This document shows positions 53,359 to 62,140 of a stretch of 64,000 nucleotides of DNA, one piece after another (position 1 is the stretch's first letter; each line of letters begins with the position of its first letter). The DNA comes from CALLPQ01 sp964421675 (GTDB taxonomy: Bacteria > Pseudomonadota > Alphaproteobacteria > Caulobacterales > Parvularculaceae). The notes under the pieces were generated by a model. The model saw only the letters and a list, made by a program, of their open reading frames with translations, was not told where the DNA came from and searched no databases. Both the position numbers and the translations under genes were made by a program. The DNA is taken from NCBI GenBank assembly GCA_964421675.1, contig CAYQXV010000009.1, positions 18,627 through 82,626 of the forward strand, read 5' to 3'.

Positions 53359-55842
53359 TTAAAAATCAGCGCGGAAGTTTACACCAACATAGCGATCGGC
53401 TTCACGCGGAATTTGGAAGCGGAACGTATCGCCGGAGTTTGTTGTTACGAAACTATCATCGAGAAGGTTTTTAACGATGAAGGTAACGCGGTATTTTTCT
53501 TCCCACTCAACTCCAACGCTTAAGTCCCAAAGGTCGTAACTTGGGAGTAAGCTTTGTGCAGGAATCGGGAATGGGTTGATCGCTGGGTCTGGGTTGCCCC
53601 CTGGCAGCAGAGATTCTTGCTCATCAACATGGGCAAATGTTGTGTTCAAGAATAGGTCCGCCTGGTCAGTGACCGGATAGGTAAAGTTCGCACCAAATGT
53701 GTAATTAAAATCGGGAGAGAACAGTAAGTCTTCGCCAGCGAAGATGCCGCTTGGGAAATCAGGCACACCGGTTGTTGGATTAATCGGTGAGTTAAAGGAT
53801 TCAATTTCAGCATCGTTTAACGCGATACCGCCCGTGAACGACATATATTCATTGGGCGACCAAACCGCATCAACCTCAATACCGCGAGTGCGTACTTCAC
53901 CGGCATTTGTAAGGCGGGTGATGGTAACGCCGGTTGAGTTATCAAACGCATTGGCTTGGAACCCTGAAATATCTGTCGTGTAGGCAGCGATATTCAAGAG
54001 GAACGTTGGCAACTGTAACTTATACCCAATTTCGAAGTGATCGGACTCTTCCGGATCGATTGGCAATGTGTCTGTCGTACCCTGATTAAAGAACACGTTA
54101 AATGCCGGTCCTTTATAGCCTTGGGCATAGGTGAAGTAGGCATTGCCGAGATTGGCATCATTGCCGAACAATCTTCCAAGATCGGCATTCACACCGGCCT
54201 TAATCGAAAAGTCATTATTCGTAACTCGGCCCGTATTCGCAGGCACATCAACAAGGATTGGGTCTCCGTTAATATCGAATTCACCGGTTGGAACATTGTC
54301 ATTTGGAATGGCAAAACCACCAGATGCAAAGCTGAACTGACCATTTGGAAGATCAGGACGAACGCCAACACCCTGGCGGCCAAACGGATCATTGTTCACT
54401 CGGCTATGGATGAAGGAAACCTCATCACGCGTCCAACGGAAGCCGAATACTACATTCAAGCCATCGAGCAGATCATAGTCCGCCTGACCGAAGACAGCAT
54501 AGTTTTCAAAATCAACCGCTGAAAAGCTGGTCGCAGAAACAATGTCATTGGCGTTACACGTCAAGCCAGGATTTGCATCAAGAATGGATTGAACCTGCCC
54601 GCCATTATTTTGGCAACTGGCATCGCGTGTGAAGTCTGATTCAATATCGAGAGCAAATAGATAGGCGCCGAGTTGATAGTTGAGGCGCTGACCTGCCGGC
54701 GATTGAATGCGAAATTCCTGACTGAACTGGCTATTGTCGCGTGTGCCAACGTCATGCAGCAAGAACGGAACATCAAATACAGGCGTTACATCCGAACCGC
54801 CGGTGGAGGTAAAGTCACCTTCGCGAAACTCGGTGTTAATCCACTCGCGAAACGACGTGATGGAGGTGAGTGTATGACCGCCAAACGCTTCTTTTTCGAG
54901 ATTTACAGAAAACGAGTCAAAATTATTGATGGTTCTGGTTGGAAAATCCTGATCAATGACGCGGGTGTCGAGTTGAATGTCCGCAACCGGGCGCTGCCCA
55001 TTGCCAGGATCAACAATACCATTGCCGCCAGGGGCTGCTTGAGAGTCGGCAAAGCGACCATTATTGGCAGCAAGCGCGGGAATGTCCGCACAGCAATCAT
55101 CGTCGCTTTCAGTGTGCTCATAGGTGAACAGCGCATTGAAGGTTTCACTTGGCTCCCAAAGCACCTGCGCACGTCCGCCCCACCGGTCATATCCGTTGAC
55201 TTCGCGATTGTTGAACAGGTTGGTAATGAAGCCGTCAAATTCACTGCGTGTTAGCGTCAAGCTTGCAGCAACCTCATCAGAGAGAGGTCCAGAGATGCGG
55301 CCTTTGACCTGATATTCCTGATCTTGAAAATAGGAAGCCGAAACATAGCCTTCGACCTCGTCCTGGTTGGGTCTTTTAGTGATTATATTGACCACACCGG
55401 CAGAGGCATTCTTACCGAACAATGTGCCTTGTGGGCCACGCAGTACCTCGATCCTTTCGATATCGTAAAGATCGCCAAAGGCCTGTCCCGAACGCCCGAG
55501 AACCACGCCGTCCACCACGGTCGCGACACTGGGTTCAGCCGCATCAGAAAATGAGATCGTGCCAATACCGCGAATTGTGATCGCAGAGTTGGCATTGGTT
55601 GTACCTTTACGGAAGCTGACCGAGGGCAGCAAGGTTGTGAGGCTTTCCAGATTGTTGCTGGCAAAAGCCTGTTCAATCTGATCGCTTCCCAGAACGGAAA
55701 CCGCAATCGGCACTTCCTGCAGGGTTTCTTCGGTTTTCTGCGAAGTGACGATGATTTCGTCAAGCTGCGCGAGTGCACCGTGGCCGGGGATGGCCAAAAT
55801 AGCAGCAAAGCCTGCACCCATTAGTTTTTTTCGTAAATTCAT
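53359..55842 (-). CDS. TonB-dependent receptor
   Basis: Outer-membrane active-transport barrel of 827 residues. A signal peptide (MNLRKKLMGAGFAAILAI...ALA) is followed by the TonB box region LDEIIVTSQKTEETLQEVPIAVSVL. The plug domain (about residues 45-150) carries RGIGT, DGVVLGR and VLRGPQGTLFGKNASAGVVNIITKRP. The barrel ends in YVGVNFRADF with the terminal Phe expected for BAM insertion. The position beside the symporter and a shared operator motif upstream suggest that it imports the sulfosugar or its glycoside. Confidence 0.92.
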   Translation of the reverse strand: MNLRKKLMGAGFAAILAIPGHGALAQLDEIIVTSQKTEETLQEVPIAVSVLGSDQIEQAFASNNLESLTTLLPSVSFRKGTTNANSAITIRGIGTISFSDAAEPSVATVVDGVVLGRSGQAFGDLYDIERIEVLRGPQGTLFGKNASAGVVNIITKRPNQDEVEGYVSASYFQDQEYQVKGRISGPLSDEVAASLTLTRSEFDGFITNLFNNREVNGYDRWGGRAQVLWEPSETFNALFTYEHTESDDDCCADIPALAANNGRFADSQAAPGGNGIVDPGNGQRPVADIQLDTRVIDQDFPTRTINNFDSFSVNLEKEAFGGHTLTSITSFREWINTEFREGDFTSTGGSDVTPVFDVPFLLHDVGTRDNSQFSQEFRIQSPAGQRLNYQLGAYLFALDIESDFTRDASCQNNGGQVQSILDANPGLTCNANDIVSATSFSAVDFENYAVFGQADYDLLDGLNVVFGFRWTRDEVSFIHSRVNNDPFGRQGVGVRPDLPNGQFSFASGGFAIPNDNVPTGEFDINGDPILVDVPANTGRVTNNDFSIKAGVNADLGRLFGNDANLGNAYFTYAQGYKGPAFNVFFNQGTTDTLPIDPEESDHFEIGYKLQLPTFLLNIAAYTTDISGFQANAFDNSTGVTITRLTNAGEVRTRGIEVDAVWSPNEYMSFTGGIALNDAEIESFNSPINPTTGVPDFPSGIFAGEDLLFSPDFNYTFGANFTYPVTDQADLFLNTTFAHVDEQESLLPGGNPDPAINPFPIPAQSLLPSYDLWDLSVGVEWEEKYRVTFIVKNLLDDSFVTTNSGDTFRFQIPREADRYVGVNFRADF

Positions 55843-55863
55843 GGATTTTCATCCTCCCATTTC

Positions 55864-55917
55864 AAGCCTTCTGGCTTTGTTGTCAGAATACCAAAACCTA
55901 AGTGTTGGTATTTAGGT
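55864..55917 (-). promoter_or_regulatory. structured leader of the TonB receptor mRNA (possible H-type pseudoknot)
   Basis: On the minus strand the 30 bases 55917-55888 read ACCTAA, ATACCAA, CAC, TTAGGT, T, TTGGTAT. Segment 1 pairs perfectly with segment 4 (6 bp) and segment 2 with the last (7 bp), in the interleaved order needed for an H-type pseudoknot or two exclusive hairpins. A further hairpin, AAGCC-AGAA-GGCTT (55877-55864), lies before the GGGAGGATG ribosome-binding site. No known riboswitch class was recognised. Confidence 0.45.
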
Positions 55918-56060
55918 GTTTGTGCGTGTATATCTCCCCCTGGAGCGAGCTTTGCCAATGGAAATCCATAAAGCCGGCTGGGCTTGCATTATGTTTTGTG
56001 GGTAAATGCCACAGATGCGGTAAGAACATGAAATGTGTCTCGCAATGAAACATAAATTCA

Positions 56061-56082
56061 TATATATCATCTATCTTATATA
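56061..56082 (-). promoter_or_regulatory. candidate GntR-regulon operator upstream of the TonB receptor
   Basis: A 22-base imperfect palindrome with TATATA at both ends. Its minus strand contains TATAAGATAGATGATA (56080-56065), which matches the motif TATAWGAYAKAWKAYA found upstream of gntR/suyA and the aldehyde dehydrogenase. Confidence 0.55.
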
Positions 56083-56282
56083 ACACTGGATCTGGGGCAC
56101 TCGTCAATCTTCTTCTGGCCCCTTGCGGTAGACAGAGCTGCTCGCCAGAAATGGCTAGAAAAAGAAATATTCCTTTAATATCAGTTGGTTAACATTGGTT
56201 TGCATATTTTGAGACGTGTCGTAAAAGGCACGAACGATACAAGAAGCACTAAAAAAATGCCGATAACCCCGCAAAAACCCGC

Positions 56283-57299
56283 ATGAATCAGTCAATCGAA
56301 CAGCTTTCCGGCGGCGTGAAACGTTTCATTCCCGGGCTTATGCTGGCTGTGCTCATTGCATTGGCGGTCAAATTTATATCCTCGCAATATGGCGGCCCGG
56401 CAATGCTTTATGCGTTGCTATTTGGGATGGCCTTCAACTTCCTGGCGAGCGACGAGAAGATTGCCGATGGCATTGGCTTCACATCCAAGGGGTTGCTGAA
56501 AACCGGTGTTGCGCTTTTGGGTGCGCGTATCACGATTAGCGATATTGCCTCGCTTGGCTCCTTCACGTTTTTGATGGTGCTTGCGGGCGTTGGTGTCACG
56601 ATTGGCGGGGGATGGTTTATTGCGCGCCGTTTCGGTTTAAGTCATTCGCATGCGATTTTGTCGGCCGGCGCGGTTGCCATTTGCGGTGCGTCTGCAGCCT
56701 TAGCGATCTCAACGGTTTTGCCCGAGGATAAAGATAAAGAACGCAATACCATCTTGACGGTGGTTGGCGTTACCAGCCTGAGCACGCTGGCCATGATTAT
56801 CTATCCCTCTTGTGTCCAGTTTTTTGCAATGAGCGATCAGGCGGCGGGTATTTTTCTGGGGGCGACCATTCATGATGTGGCGCAGGTGGTTGGTGCGGGA
56901 TATATGGTTTCTGACCCTGCAGGTGAGACCGCAACGATCGTCAAGCTGGTGCGCGTTGCTTGTCTTGTGCCGGTGGTGTTAATGCTTGGGGCATTTTCAC
57001 CGCGCGCCGAACAGACCGATGCTCAACAGGGAACACGATTTAGAGCACTCCCCTTACCGGGATTTTTAATTGTCTTTATACTTATCGTTATGGCGAATAG
57101 TTTCGGGTTTATTCCGCAAACTATCCTCTTAATTATGAGCGGTTTATCATCATGGTTGATACTTGCCGCGGTTGCTGCGCTCGGCGTGAAAACATCCCTG
57201 CAGGATCTGGTCAAAGTTGGCCCTGCGCCTCTTGGCGTCATGGTTTTACAAACATTGCTATTGGCAGGATTTGTCACCTCTTGGCTTGTATTGCGATAA
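56283..57299 (+). CDS. YeiH/UPF0324 family putative sulfate exporter
   Basis: Inner-membrane protein of 338 residues with about 10 hydrophobic segments. Family marks are KGLLKTGVALLGARITISDI, the central AILSAGAVAICGASAALAISTVLPEDKDKERNT and GIFLGATIHDVAQVVGAGYMVSDPAGE. Members near taurine and other sulfonate genes are annotated as putative sulfate exporters; biochemical proof is thin. It is divergent from the TonB receptor at the edge of the sulfosugar island, so disposal of sulfite or sulfate is a sensible role. Confidence 0.85.
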   Translation: MNQSIEQLSGGVKRFIPGLMLAVLIALAVKFISSQYGGPAMLYALLFGMAFNFLASDEKIADGIGFTSKGLLKTGVALLGARITISDIASLGSFTFLMVLAGVGVTIGGGWFIARRFGLSHSHAILSAGAVAICGASAALAISTVLPEDKDKERNTILTVVGVTSLSTLAMIIYPSCVQFFAMSDQAAGIFLGATIHDVAQVVGAGYMVSDPAGETATIVKLVRVACLVPVVLMLGAFSPRAEQTDAQQGTRFRALPLPGFLIVFILIVMANSFGFIPQTILLIMSGLSSWLILAAVAALGVKTSLQDLVKVGPAPLGVMVLQTLLLAGFVTSWLVLR

Positions 57300-57416
57300 G
57301 CGACCGCGAAGGTTGGCGCACTTCTTGATTGACCTTGTCGTAGCAACACGACATGAATAATAAACATGGCCGTGTATTCTCGGGGCCTTTTAGATATTGG
57401 AAGATTGAGAACTATC

Positions 57417-57872
57417 ATGGAGCAACAGGCCCTGCATTCGGTCGCGCAAATCATTCAAATTTCCGTTGCGCCTGCTTTTTTGCTGGTAGCGGTGGGAACA
57501 TTTATGTCCGTTGCAACCATGCGGCTCGGGCGTGTTGTGGATCGGGCCCGTGTTCTTGAGGCCACCGTTCGCAAGCATGATATTGACGAGGCGGAAAAAC
57601 GTCATCTGGATGAATTGCTCGTGCTGGATAAAAGAATGTCGAACATCAATCTGTCGATTATGTTTGTGACGTTTGCAGCGCTGACAATCTGCTTATTGGT
57701 CGCTTTACTGTTTCTCAGTGACCTGATCGGTTATAACGCATCCCTGGCCGTCGCGCTGCTCTTCATCACCACCATGGGGTTGATGGTGATTGGGCTGTTG
57801 TTTTTTCTCAATGAGATTTTGGTCGCGCGGTCTTCACTGCATGTGGACAGCAATTATCTCAAAGGCAAATAG
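57417..57872 (+). CDS. DUF2721 family membrane protein
   Basis: 151-residue inner-membrane protein with three hydrophobic segments (about residues 13-31, 80-103, 110-135). It begins at ATG 57417 with VAQIIQISVAPAFLLVAVGTFMSVATMRLGRVVDRARVLE, the DUF2721 signature. A central charged helix pair joins the membrane segments. The frame is open to 57366 but that part is not conserved. Function unknown; it has no obvious link to the neighbouring island. Confidence 0.82.
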   Translation: MEQQALHSVAQIIQISVAPAFLLVAVGTFMSVATMRLGRVVDRARVLEATVRKHDIDEAEKRHLDELLVLDKRMSNINLSIMFVTFAALTICLLVALLFLSDLIGYNASLAVALLFITTMGLMVIGLLFFLNEILVARSSLHVDSNYLKGK

Positions 57873-57887
57873 GCCGGGATTACTCGC

Positions 57888-60020
57888 TCACGAATGCGAC
57901 ACTGGTTTTGCTTCGGCCAGTCCAAACAGGTGCAGCGCAAAAGCATAGTCGTGCGCTTTTTCTTCAAGCTGCTCAAACCGATCGGCTGACCCGCCATGGC
58001 CGGCGCCCATATTCATTTTTAGAAAAAACGGGCCGCCCTGACATTCAGCGCGCAGCCTTGCGATCCACTTTGCTGGCTCCCAATAGGTAACCCGGTAGTC
58101 GGTTAGGCCGCCGGTGGCCAGAATTGGCGGATAGTGCCCGGACAAATCTAGATTGTCATAGGGTGAATAGCTGGCAATATCTGCAAACGCATTTTTATCC
58201 GTAATCGGATTTCCCCATTCATCCCACTCAGGCGGCGTTAATGGCAGGCTTGCATCACTGATCGTATTGACCACATCAATAAAAGGAACCGCGCCAATGG
58301 CCCCGCCAAACAAGGACGGTGCTTGGTTTAAGGCTGCACCGACCAAAAGACCGCCCGCAGAACCGCCATAAATCACGGTTTCATTTTTTCGGCCATAGCC
58401 GCGCGCCGGTAAGTCTTTCGCCACATCGACAAAATCGTTGAACGTGTTTTGCTTTTTAGAAAGTTTGCCATCCAGATACCATTGGCGGCCTTTGGCGGCA
58501 CCGCCGCGTATATGGGCAACGGCATAGATAGCGCCGCGATCAACAATAGACAGGCTGTTGGTGTTGAACCCGGCGGGAATGGTAATCCCGTAAGAGCCAT
58601 AGCCATAGAGGAGTAACGGCGCAGTGCCATCAACCGGGGTTGATTTTAGTCGCACCAGCGTCACGGGAATTTGTGCGCCATCGCGCGCCGTAACCTGGAG
58701 GCGTTCAACACTGTAAAGTGCTGGGTTATGGCCAGAGGGAATTTCCTGTGTTTTTAACAGGGTGCGCGTTTGGCTGGCCATATCAAATGAAAAGGTTTGC
58801 CGCGGCGTGGACGGTGATGAATAGGTGAACAAAAATTCGGCTGTATCAAATTCGTACCCGCCAACAAGGCCAAGGGAATAAGCCTGTTCATCGAATTTAA
58901 TCTCATTCTCTTCTTTGCGTGCATGGTCAGCAATTATGATTGCAGGCAAGGCGTCGCGGCGCTCAAGGCGCACCATGTAATTTTTATACGGAATAAAACT
59001 GACGACATGAACGCCCTCACGCGCCGGTAGCCAGTCTTTCCAGTTCGCTCTCTGTGTTGCACCAATTTTTGCGTGCATAATTTTGAAATCAACAGCGCCG
59101 TTTGCATTGGTGTGGATGTAAAAGCCATCACCATGGTGATCAATGTCGTAAATTTCATCGCTGTGGCGCGGGGCAAAACAATCCGGCATGGCACCGCGTT
59201 CACTGTCGCTCGGCAGCGTCCAGCACTCACTACTAACGGAGTTGGAGGCGGTAATGATAATGAATTGACCGCTCTGGGATTTGTCCACGGACAGGAAAAA
59301 CCCATCATCTTTTTCTTCATAGACCAGTTGATCGGATTCAGGGGGTTCGCCGAGAAAATGGCGTTTCACCCATTTGGGCCGTTGGTGGTCATCGCGCTCA
59401 ATATAGAAAAACGATTGGCTATCGCTTGCCCATACCGCCTCTCCATCGGTTTTGCTAATGACATCGGGGAGGGGTTCGCCGGTTTCTGCGCGCCGCACGG
59501 CTATATCGAAAAATTCTGACCCAAGGCGATCCACCCCGTAAGCGATCCATTCATGGCTGGGGCTGTGATCGACACTGGCAATGTCGAAAAAGGTCTGTCC
59601 CTCGCCTTCCTTGTCACCATCAAGCAGAATTGTTTCCGCGCCGCCCTTGCGCGCGGTTCTAAAAAAGACTGGGTAGCTGCCGCCCTGGCGATAGCGGGTG
59701 CCATAGGCGAAATCGCCATCGGGCATGGGAATATCGGTATCATCCTCGCGAATACGCCCGCGCATTTCCTGAACCAGGGTTTTGCGTAACGGCTCTAACG
59801 CGCTGGTCGCATCCTCATAAAACCCGTTCTCACCTTCAAGATGGGCCCGAATTTCAGGGGATAGGTGTGAGGGGTCTTGCAGCACTGTCTGCCAGTTAGC
59901 ATCGCGCATCCACTCATAAGGGTCGGCCAGCCGCGTACCGTGATGAATATTTTGCGCCTCTGAGCGCCGTGGGTTTGGTGCTTTGTCGGAAAGCGATTTG
60001 GAGAATGCGGCTTTTGCCAT
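57888..60020 (-). CDS. ptrB: oligopeptidase B (S9A)
   Basis: Cytoplasmic serine oligopeptidase cleaving peptides after Lys/Arg, about 710 residues. The start is placed at ATG 60020, with CAGGA upstream; a TTG at 60050 would add 10 residues. The propeller begins with HHGTRLADPYEWMRD, the S9A signature. The hydrolase domain has Ser about 554 in IYGGSAGGLLVGAA, followed by AVPFIDVVNTISDASLPLTPPEWDEWGNP, which is characteristic of oligopeptidase B, and the C-terminal His in MNMGAGHGGSADRF. Divergent from ccmF. Confidence 0.92.
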   Translation of the reverse strand: MAKAAFSKSLSDKAPNPRRSEAQNIHHGTRLADPYEWMRDANWQTVLQDPSHLSPEIRAHLEGENGFYEDATSALEPLRKTLVQEMRGRIREDDTDIPMPDGDFAYGTRYRQGGSYPVFFRTARKGGAETILLDGDKEGEGQTFFDIASVDHSPSHEWIAYGVDRLGSEFFDIAVRRAETGEPLPDVISKTDGEAVWASDSQSFFYIERDDHQRPKWVKRHFLGEPPESDQLVYEEKDDGFFLSVDKSQSGQFIIITASNSVSSECWTLPSDSERGAMPDCFAPRHSDEIYDIDHHGDGFYIHTNANGAVDFKIMHAKIGATQRANWKDWLPAREGVHVVSFIPYKNYMVRLERRDALPAIIIADHARKEENEIKFDEQAYSLGLVGGYEFDTAEFLFTYSSPSTPRQTFSFDMASQTRTLLKTQEIPSGHNPALYSVERLQVTARDGAQIPVTLVRLKSTPVDGTAPLLLYGYGSYGITIPAGFNTNSLSIVDRGAIYAVAHIRGGAAKGRQWYLDGKLSKKQNTFNDFVDVAKDLPARGYGRKNETVIYGGSAGGLLVGAALNQAPSLFGGAIGAVPFIDVVNTISDASLPLTPPEWDEWGNPITDKNAFADIASYSPYDNLDLSGHYPPILATGGLTDYRVTYWEPAKWIARLRAECQGGPFFLKMNMGAGHGGSADRFEQLEEKAHDYAFALHLFGLAEAKPVSHS

Positions 60021-60160
60021 ATGGGTAAGATCCTGATTTCGGTGGGCCAAACTTTTGTGAAATGCACCCTACCGTGTCGTCAATCACATCGCTATGGTCA
60101 AGCGTTTGGCGCGACGCAATGGACGGTTTTTTTACCGGTTCAACACGCTATAAGGACGCT

Positions 60161-62140
60161 ATGATAGCTGAACTTTCCCTTTTCTGTCTCAGTCTCGCCC
60201 TGATCATCTCGCTGGTTCAGGCGGCGCTGCCACTTGTCGGTGCCCATGTCCAAAATGGACGGCTGATGGCGCTGGCCCGGCCTTGCGCCTGTGCGGTGTT
60301 CGTTCTCGTCGCTTTGTCCTTTGCGGGCTTGATGCAGGCATTCATCGTCTCAGATTTCAGTGTAAAGACGGTTTATAGCAATTCGCACACTGCAAAACCA
60401 ATACTCTATAAAATCGCAGGCGTTTGGGGAAATCATGAAGGCTCAATGTTGCTATGGATTTTGATGCTGACCTTTCTCGGCGCGATGGTGGCCTTGTTTG
60501 ATAGCCGGTTGACGCAAACCTTTCGCGCCCGCGTTTTAGGTGTTCAAGGGGTTATCGGTAGTGCATTTCTTTCATTTTCCTTGCTGACCTCAAATCCCTT
60601 TTCCCGGTTAAATCCCGTTCCCCTCGATGGGCGCGATCTAAACCCGTTACTCCAGGACCCCGGATTGGCCTATCATCCGCCCTTTTTATATTTTGGCTAT
60701 GTCGGTTTTTCGATTGCCTTTGCCTTTGCGGTTGCCGCCTTGCTTGAGGGCCGTGTCGATACACGTTGGGCAAGGTGGGTGCGCCCGTGGACGCTTTTGG
60801 CATGGTCAAGCCTGACGCTCGGTATCGCCATGGGGGCGTGGTGGGCCTATTACGAATTGGGGTGGGGCGGGTTTTGGTTTTGGGACCCGGTTGAAAATGC
60901 ATCGCTTATGCCGTGGTTAGCGGGAACCGCATTGGTGCATTCTGCGATTGTTGTCGAGAAAAGAGATAGCTTAAAAGTCTGGACCGTGATGATGGCGATC
61001 ATTGCGTTTAGCACCTCCCTGATGGGCACCTTTCTCGTTCGCTCAGGTTTGCTAACCAGCGTACATGCATTTGCGAACGATCCTTTACGCGGCCAATTTT
61101 TATTGTTGATTTTTTCCGTGTTAACCGGCGCGGCCTTGCTTATATTTGCGTTGCGGGCAGGGCGTATACAGTCCGGCGGGCATTTTGCGATGCTATCTCG
61201 CGAATCCGCCTTGATCGTCAATAATGTAATTTTATCGATCATCCTCGCGGTGGTGATGCTGGGAACCTTTTGGCCCGCCTTTTCCGATATGATTTTCAAT
61301 CGCACTGTTTCCGTGGGCCCGCCCTATTTCAATCTGGTTGCCATTCCTCTGACATTCATCCTGGTTATCTTCATGGCCGCGGGCATCTTTGCGCCGTGGA
61401 AACGTGCCAGCGGGGAGGCCATCGTTAAGCGCTTAGGATTAATGGCGTTGATAACCATTGCCTTTGTTTTACTCGTGCAGTGGCTGCGCATTGGCGGCCC
61501 TGTGCTTGGTGTTGTTGGCGCGTTTATGGGGGCGTGGGTGATTATCAGTATAGTGATGGATATCGCGCTGCGCATTGGTGTGCCAAAATTGCCGCTAAAG
61601 CAATCGATTAACCGGTTGGTCCATCTGCCATCAACATTTTGGGGCGGCGCGTTGGCTCATTTGGGCGTCGGTATTGTTTTGCTCGGCATGACCGGCACCG
61701 CAGTTTGGGTCAGCGAAAATAGCGCTGTTATGAAGCCGGGGGATCGCCTGGAGATAGCAGGGTATGAATTGCAATTTGATGGAATGGCGCGCCGAAATGT
61801 TGCGAATTATCAAACTGAAACCGGAACCTTTACATTGTTTCGCGGCGATAAAATGATTGCCGTTATTGAGCCGGAACGCCGCTTTTATCCGGTTGCGGGG
61901 ATGACAACAACTGAAGCGGAATTTGTGCCGCGATTCGCGTCTGATATTTATGTTGCGCTGGGCGAGCCGCGAGACGATGGCGGGCAGGTTGTTCTTGCCT
62001 GGCATCACCCACTGGTTTTCTTTATGTGGGGCGGTGCATTGATTATGACGTTAGGCGGCATCATTGCCGTGCGCCAACGCAATCGCCCGCAACGCGTTCC
62101 CACACAAACGGGTGACGAGTTAGCGAAGGTGGGTGTATGA
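60161..62140 (+). CDS. ccmF: cytochrome c haem lyase subunit CcmF
   Basis: Integral membrane protein that attaches haem to apocytochromes c in system I. About 659 residues and 14-15 membrane segments. ATG 60161 (MIAELSLFCLSLAL) is the conserved start; the open frame reaches back to 60062. The WWD haem-binding motif is WWAYYELGWGGFWFWDPVENASLMPW (about residues 228-253), and GNHEGSMLLW and FLVRSGLLTSVHAFA are typical. It overlaps ccmH by four bases. It would also serve the cytochrome c of the sulfite dehydrogenase. Confidence 0.95.
   Translation: MIAELSLFCLSLALIISLVQAALPLVGAHVQNGRLMALARPCACAVFVLVALSFAGLMQAFIVSDFSVKTVYSNSHTAKPILYKIAGVWGNHEGSMLLWILMLTFLGAMVALFDSRLTQTFRARVLGVQGVIGSAFLSFSLLTSNPFSRLNPVPLDGRDLNPLLQDPGLAYHPPFLYFGYVGFSIAFAFAVAALLEGRVDTRWARWVRPWTLLAWSSLTLGIAMGAWWAYYELGWGGFWFWDPVENASLMPWLAGTALVHSAIVVEKRDSLKVWTVMMAIIAFSTSLMGTFLVRSGLLTSVHAFANDPLRGQFLLLIFSVLTGAALLIFALRAGRIQSGGHFAMLSRESALIVNNVILSIILAVVMLGTFWPAFSDMIFNRTVSVGPPYFNLVAIPLTFILVIFMAAGIFAPWKRASGEAIVKRLGLMALITIAFVLLVQWLRIGGPVLGVVGAFMGAWVIISIVMDIALRIGVPKLPLKQSINRLVHLPSTFWGGALAHLGVGIVLLGMTGTAVWVSENSAVMKPGDRLEIAGYELQFDGMARRNVANYQTETGTFTLFRGDKMIAVIEPERRFYPVAGMTTTEAEFVPRFASDIYVALGEPRDDGGQVVLAWHHPLVFFMWGGALIMTLGGIIAVRQRNRPQRVPTQTGDELAKVGV

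Larger units (their letters stand above)
55843..56282. other. 440-base divergent regulatory region between the TonB receptor and YeiH-type genes
   Basis: No gene. It holds the receptor leader with interleaved dyads (55864-55917), the operator candidate at 56061-56082 and the promoter region of the rightward exporter gene, which is not resolved. Confidence 0.5.

Noticed and set aside
55843..56060. Cobalamin or other known riboswitch upstream of the TonB receptor
   Set aside because: No B12-box or other known riboswitch core could be recognised; only the interleaved dyads are reported.
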